A stretch of 64,000 bases of DNA, taken from positions 26,177,187 to 26,241,186 of the forward strand of contig OZ024858.1 of NCBI GenBank assembly GCA_964017155.1, written 5' to 3'. The number at the start of each line of letters is the position of its first letter. Within the stretch, counting starts at the first letter, position 1. Of the stretch, positions 58,384 through 64,000 are shown in pieces. The position numbers and the translations under genes are program-made. The stretch comes from Oasisia sp. SBJ-2009. Its lineage: Eukaryota > Annelida > Polychaeta > Sabellida > Siboglinidae. The notes below the pieces were generated by a model, which was given only the letters and a program-made list of their open reading frames with translations, searched no databases and was not told the origin of the DNA.

Positions 58384-60062
58384 ATGGACAAGAGTGGAGG
58401 TTCTACAGCATTTGATGTTCTTGTCGACAAAGTTACCTTTGTCAACAAGGTATGCGTTATACGACAAAGGCACCAGGACATCGATAAGTAGCAATGCTAG
58501 GACACCTAGGATTGGACCGCTAAATTGTCTGGGGATGGCACGGCAACATAGTCAGGCGGGCGATAATATAACATTTATTGGGTAGTCGTTGCCGGTAACC
58601 GTCGTTGCCTGTCATCTGTCAGATTGACTGGGAAACACGGGATGGGTCGTAAATGTATAAGATTAATACCCAAACAATACCACAAGATGACAAGTGGATT
58701 GCAAAGCATTCACAGAGACTAAGAGTTAGACGTATAACAAAACAGCAGGAGCTCTGATACTTAATTGATGCATGGTTAATTAATGCGCACTGGTAGTGGT
58801 AGCGTGGTTACTTGAATCGGTCCTACTTGAATAGCCTCACATAGGTCCTGCACTGACTACCATAATACAACAGCAACTACATTATACCAGTTTATTAGAG
58901 TTACGCAAATGTGATTATAAATTTGTATGAAGTGATAACGTAACTGAGCATCGAAACCATGTGCAACAGCGTTAAAGATCCATTTTTGCTCTCATTATTG
59001 CTGGTGGCCGACATTTTTACTTTCAAGCACAAAAGCATTGTTTTATTTACACGTGTTAGTTAGAGTTAATGGTGGCAGCACACTCCATAGTTTAAAAACA
59101 GTCATATGTGCTTCTCCATTTATCAACGACTATTGCCAGTTGAAATATCCTAAACGAATGTTCAGCAGACATCGGGCATGTATTTAAAGACTGCAGATGT
59201 TGCGGCACACAGTAAGGAAGCCGGCCTGGCCCGTTGGAGACACTTCTTACACTGCAAGATGAGTGCACACATGTCTACTGCATATACAGGCGCAACTGTA
59301 GCTGGACAGTTGTCAATATAGGTGTAGAGGGACAGCCACTTCATAAATAAAATTACTGCGTAGTACCTTTATGACGCTGACCTGTCACATCCACATGGCA
59401 TGCTGGCAGCCCGGGTTCAATAGCCAGCTGTGTATCCCTTGTGAATCGGAGAATCACCTTAATATCAGTCCCCTCACAGTTTGGCATGTAAAGGGACCGC
59501 TGAGGGTGACAAGCACACTGACCATTATACAAAACAACTGAACAAAATCCATATTTTTTAGTAAAAGGCAAAGGCACTTTCTTATATAGCACAGTATCCA
59601 GTCCTCAGGACCGTTCAAAGGGCTTTACACTTTACTTCCCTGACAGACATGTTCACTCAGACACCATCTCGGCTTCTCTGGGAAGCATCTCGCCATATGC
59701 TACAATTAATGCGCGAAGGCTGCTCGTACACATATCCACCACTGTCTATAGCCAGGCACTCATTTATTCAGCTGAGTGAACTGGAGCAATGTAGAGTGAA
59801 AAAACTTGTCCAATGTTTTAACACCGCAGCCAGGATTCGAACCCAGGTTCTCGTAGTCAAGAGTTTGAAGCTCTACCCCTGAGCCATTGTGCTCTACCTC
59901 AATTATCTGTAGAGATTTTAAAATCCTACAAACACACATAAAAAATTGTCTGCTTGGGCAAATGAGTGGCAAATACAGTCCTTAGATAAGCAAAATCTAT
60001 TAAATGTTCAGCTTATATTTATATGTAACTTTTCAAATATTTAATTAGAAGACACACATTTG

Positions 60063-60114
<52 letters not shown>

Positions 60115-63100
60115 CTTTGTCTACTTTCTAGATATCTCTGCTGAACTGTGCAACTTCAGATGATGAGCAGTCTGTCACAGGGGCGATGTACCAACAGTTA
60201 TGTGGTATCCTTTATTCAGTGTATATGGTTGTTGATAATATTACATTATAACATCAACCTATGTGACAATAACGTGAAACAGCATTTGTGGTTCAGTGAT
60301 CTTTCTTACCTGTGTATTTACATTTTACCATCTTTCTTATCTGTTTATTTACGTTTTACCATCTTTCTTACCTGTGTATTTACTTTTTTTCAATGTCAAG
60401 ACGTAAGTGTGCTGACCAGACGAAGGCAGAATGAGTAGAACCAGATATCATGATATAGTGTTTATAAGAACTGCACTGTACCGTGAAAGCCATGGTTGAG
60501 TTGTGAGGTCTTTGACAGTGACCAGAGATCACCTTCTCCTCCGGCAGCAACTGCCAGCAACTACTGGACCTCCTGGTGTCCCGACTCAATGACCACTCCT
60601 GCCATGTCAAACTGAAGGTACCCACAGACAGATGGACACCAAAACTACACTTTTAGTCTGACATAGAGTGTGCTCCAGGGCTTTATGCAGGATCAAATTA
60701 TTGCCAGTCACACATGTTTTGGTGGACATGTGGATGTTAACTGTTAAGCCAGTTCACAAACTTTAAATGTATTTTTTTTCTGAAAAGGACTACAAACACA
60801 CATGTGACACCATTTATGCTCACTTTCAAGGCATAACTAACATTATCTATTGTTTTGGAAGACTTTTTTGCTGCTTAATATTTTTACCCATCCACCTATA
60901 TTTCTACCCACCCATATTCGTTTTTACCCGTCCAAATGATGGGTGGATGGGTCTCTGCATCAAGCTATGGACTGTGCTCTCCATAACTGTTGTAGATATT
61001 TTTTGATGTCGCCAAAATGTGCCAAATTGTGTCTATATTGTATTAATTACATAATTTTGGGAGCATTGTTTACAAGTGCATCTTCTCCTCGGTGCCGTCC
61101 ACTCGACACTTGCAGTGTTCATCCATGTCCTCGCACCACTGGTAATGCATCTAAAAAGAAAAGGGTAGTTGTTTTGAATTATCTACTGTTTAGTGGAAGA
61201 ATTAAAAGGTATAACAGCCACCAGATGGGACCACTGTAACATTACTGAAATATCAAACTGACGTCAAACAGTCAGGGAGAGTATATGTAAGAGGAAAGTC
61301 TGTAACATGTAGTAGTGTTAACAGCTCGCCTTGGTTGTTTGCTATGTGGGTGGCTTTAAAACGATGGCTCTCATCTCTAAGGATGGTTCTAGCCTCTAAG
61401 GATGGTTCTCATGCTAGGCTACTGTGTAAGTATGTGCCTGCATCCAGAAAGAGTGCTTATGTAAAGGTTAATATTCTGTAATGATCGTTTTTCTTGTTGT
61501 CATTTTTCTTGTTGCTTACACAATGAATAAGTAATTATTGGTTCCAGGCAGCTTTTGTCCCTGTGTCATTTTGAGCAGCTCATTTGAGTTGATCTTGAAC
61601 ACTGATTTTTGCAATACTTAAAATATATAGGTTTGTTGCAATACATAAAATATAAAATATATAGGTTTGTTGCAATACTTAAAATCTAAAATTTATGGGT
61701 AGTTGATAACCTGAATTTTACAGGCCAGTTAATGCAACCTTGATGTGGTCATGTTCTGCCCGACGTGACAGTGTATGTTGTCTGTAGGTGTTGAACTGTG
61801 TGTGTCGTCTGTAGGTGTTGAACTGTGTGTGTTGTCTGTAGGTGTTGAACTGTGTGTGTCGTCTGTAGGTGTTGAACTGTGTGTGTCGTCTGTAGGTGTT
61901 GAACTGTGTGTGTCGTCTGTAGGTGTTGAACTGTATGTGTCGTCTGTAGGTGTTGAACTGTGTGTGTCGTCTGTAGGTGTTGAACTGTGTGTGCTGTCTG
62001 TAGGTGTTGAACTGTGTGTGTCGTCTGTAGATGTTGAACTGTGTGTGTTGTCTGTAGGTGTTGAACTGTATGTGTCATATGTAGGTGTTGAACTGTGTGT
62101 GTCGTCTGTAGGTGTTGAACTGTGTGTGTCGTCTGTAGGTGTTGAACTGTATGTGTCGTCTGTAGGTGTTGAACTGTGTGTGTCGTCTGTAGGTGTTGAA
62201 CTGTGTGTGTCGTCTGTAGGTGTTGAACTGTGTGTGTCGTCTGTAGGTGTTGAACTGTGTGTGTCGTCTGTAGGTGTTGAACTGTGTGTGTCGTCTGTAG
62301 GTGTTGAAGATCCTGAAGTACCTTGTGGAGAGAGGACACCCACAGTTCCGACAGAGTCTGCGCCGGACATCGCAGGGAATTACAGACACAACAAGTATGT
62401 CCCTCTTCAGGTTTCTCTGTACCACATTCTGTGGCAGAAGTTTATATACTGGAAGTAGGTCTCATTATATTCGTGCATATCCTGCATTGGCAATTATTTG
62501 GCAACATTACTTATGTTGCTATTTCATAGTAATATACAATATGCTTACACAGTGCCAGTTAGTTAATGTTGAAATCCCAAACTACAGTCATATGTACAGT
62601 CATGTGTCATTTGTTTGCACGCTTTAGTTCTCAAGGTTTTTGGTTGGATAAATGAAACATGTAGATTAGTGAGATGTCTTATTATACATGGTATCATGAC
62701 AGTGCCCATACAAAATGTGCGGATGACGAAACAATCGGATTATTGAATACTAGATAGACGAGACATGACTATATAGTGTTATTTCCTTTTTCATAAATGT
62801 AAATCATGTAAGTATGTTTATATATGTTAACAATGTGTTATAGAGTAATCAACGTACTAAGTGGTTATGTTATCTTTATATGTTATGTTTGTACGTTTAG
62901 CTTTTGTTGAGAATTTATGCGAATGTATCTTATACACAAAATGAGTAGGATGAATGAATAAAGTAATTTGTCATTAAAACGTTATTGTGCTTGAAGGGTT
63001 AAACACAGCTGTGATTGTGGATGAGGTATGTAGTCATTCGTGGCTGCTGCGTTAGGATATGATGATGGAGGTTATAGCAGCAGTCAGCAGAACACGCTTA

Positions 63101-64000
63101 TTACATGTGTTAGTGTCAATTCTGGTAGTAGAGCATTGTCCCAGTTAAATTCAGCCTATACTGTAGACATGTATGTTTGTGTTTGTAGAGTACAGCGGAG
63201 GCCCGGGCAGTGCCTTCAGCAGCCTGGTGCGCACTGAAGCAAAGGTTAGTTTAACAGTCTTCCTTTATTATAAAGTTGTTTCGTTGACTGTATCCAAATT
63301 AGATTTGTTTTTATTCACATATAAAAATGGTATATGTGACAAAGTTAACACGACAGAGCAGTTTATTGTTTCTTTGTTATTTTTGAAACTGACACTACAA
63401 ATGTTCATCATAGGAGAGACACAACTTAAGTCAGGATTAAGATTGTACTTTTGTTTAAATAAATAGGCAATTAAACTGGCATTGGTCATTATATCTGGTA
63501 ACTTGCTTAGTTGACATTTATCCTTGAACTCATTGAATCTGTGGTTGCCTGGTTACTGAGAAAGTAAACAGATGTCAACAGCAACAACACCAAGTCAACA
63601 ACAGTGGTTGTCTAGTTACTGAGAAAATAAACAGTTGTCAACAACAACAACAACAGAGAACTTATGAATAAGCATTTTCACAAGATAATTTTGAGAATCA
63701 CATGAATTTGTGTTGGATCCAACATTTAATAAGTCAATATTTCATCTGATGATTTCACAAAAATTACCTAAAAGATGTTGCACAAGCAAAGTGATATGTT
63801 GCATCAGTATTCTGTGGGTTTGATGTTTTGCTAAATTAATTTGAAACAAGACGAGCGGAAAAAAAACTAACTGTTGGGGCTTCTTTAAGACTTGAGCAGT
63901 TTGTAGATGTAGATAATTAGATACCCCCGGACACAACTGACGTGTTTCCTCTTGTTCCTACAGGAGCTCTGTGAACTCTTGTTTAATGTAGCGGACAATG
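58384..64000 (+). CDS. TEPSIN: TEPSIN, AP-4 accessory ENTH/VHS-like protein (partial, 6 exons)
   Basis: Tepsin (ENTHD2) binds the AP-4 coat at the trans-Golgi network. Exons: 58384-58449, 60132-60204, 60526-60617, 62301-62394, 63189-63244 and 63964 to the window edge. All are GT-AG and phases join. The translation starts MDKSGGSTAFDVLVDKVTFV, then SLLNCATSDDEQSVTGAMYQ, then CQQLLDLLVSRLND, VKLK joined to VLKILKYLVERGHPQFRQ, then FSSLVRTEAK and ELCELLFNVAD. This follows the human tepsin ENTH order (TSDDD, LLEYLLSRL, KLKVLKILLYL, then an RAAAQDL-like segment). About 139 residues are visible, most of the ENTH domain; the second helical domain and the AP-4-binding motifs would lie to the right. 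Exon 4 is preceded by a 27-bp junction-derived array. Exon 1 is the least certain, but its phase and VDKVTFVNK fit. Confidence 0.88.
59575..59905 (-). mobile_element. tRNA-derived CORE-type SINE, TEPSIN intron 1
   Basis: On the minus strand an A box TGGCTCAGGGGTAGAGC and a perfect B box GGTTCGAATCC form a tRNA-like head. A middle with TTCACTCAGCTG and ATGAGTGCCTGGC follows, then a tail with AAAGCCCTTTGAACGG and ACTGTGCTATATAAG, typical of LINE-derived SINE tails. The anticodon arm does not fold as a functional tRNA. Confidence 0.75.
60067..60112. repeat. (AC)n-(TA)n microsatellite
   Basis: An AC run followed by a TA run ends about 20 bases upstream of the TEPSIN exon 2 acceptor. Confidence 0.85.
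60676..60969 (+). mobile_element. hAT-type MITE (family A), TEPSIN intron 3
   Basis: The element starts CAGGGCTTTATGCAGG and ends CTGCATCAAGCTATG, collinear with the copy at 39710-40005. Flanking bases (AGTGTGCTC and ACTGTGCTC) suggest a decayed target duplication. It begins 58 bases after the donor of TEPSIN exon 3. Confidence 0.8.
61766..62308. repeat. 27-bp minisatellite built from the TEPSIN exon 4 3' splice junction (about 20 copies)
   Basis: The unit contains GTCGTCTGTAG (the acceptor) followed by GTGTTGAA (the first bases of exon 4) and CTGTGTGT. The true junction at 62300/62301 is the last unit, where the sequence departs into GATCCTGAAG. Frames of up to 227 codons in several registers come from the 27-bp unit and are not genes. 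Confidence 0.96.
62395..63963. other. TEPSIN introns 4 and 5
   Basis: Outside exon 5 (63189-63244) no feature is recognised. A short duplication (GTTACTGAGAAA with ACAACAACA) lies at 63545-63655. Confidence 0.5.

Noticed and set aside
58309..58494. Minus-strand frame with a hydrophobic start, considered as a small membrane protein
   Set aside because: It is antisense to TEPSIN exon 1, whose sense frame joins in phase to exon 2 and matches the ENTH N-terminus.
59826..59905. tRNA gene on the minus strand
   Set aside because: The A and B boxes are good, but the anticodon arm does not form a proper 5-bp stem with a 7-base loop, and SINE body and tail follow.
61729..62458. Ser/Thr-rich frames (THSSTPTDD) and VELCVSSVG frames
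   Set aside because: They are created by the 27-bp junction array. The only coding part is TEPSIN exon 4 from 62301.

Overview
The window is nuclear DNA from an animal. It is A+T-rich, with small exons, GT-AG introns, AATAAA polyadenylation signals and many transposon families. Conserved proteins, tRNA-derived SINEs and a CR1/L2-like LINE carrying a 2A motif point to a marine invertebrate, most likely a lophotrochozoan such as a mollusc. The phylum is inference; there is no species marker.

Four conserved genes were assembled exon by exon from the sequence. MAD2L1 (+, 6556-15492, 5 exons, 204 aa) is the spindle-checkpoint HORMA protein. PSMD12/Rpn5 (-, 26461-17824, 10 exons, 448 aa) is a 19S proteasome lid subunit and is convergent with MAD2L1. 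PITPNC1/RdgB-beta (+, 28233-56495, 10 exons, 305 aa) is a lipid-transfer protein, head-to-head with PSMD12. TEPSIN (+, from 58384, 6 exons seen, cut by the right edge) is the AP-4 accessory ENTH protein. All exon phases close with no gap. PITPNC1 closes only because an 8-nt microexon (47873-47880) supplies Glu-Tyr-Thr. Two weaker terminal exons of unidentified genes lie at 1.6-2.4 kb.

The left 6.5 kb holds a TTAA-flanked foldback element, a pogo-like MITE, the two weak exons and unassigned sequence. MAD2L1 intron 1 contains an antisense, broken LINE. The PSMD12 introns hold several MITEs and a SINE. PITPNC1 is inflated by minisatellites with units of 26, 31, 26, 30, 11 and 35 bp, by two roughly 1.0-1.2 kb hAT-like non-autonomous elements with perfect 8-bp target duplications, and by an inverted MITE pair around exon 3.

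The most unusual pattern is tandem arrays built from exon-intron junctions. The 35-bp array (about 113 copies) after PITPNC1 exon 9 repeats the last 13 exon bases plus the 5' splice site. The 27-bp array (about 20 copies) before TEPSIN exon 4 repeats the 3' splice site plus the first 8 exon bases. The 31-bp array (about 81 copies) runs into the acceptor of PITPNC1 exon 2. Smaller repeats start at the donors of PITPNC1 exons 7 and 8. In the 35-bp and 27-bp arrays, use of a decoy copy would bring in an early stop codon.
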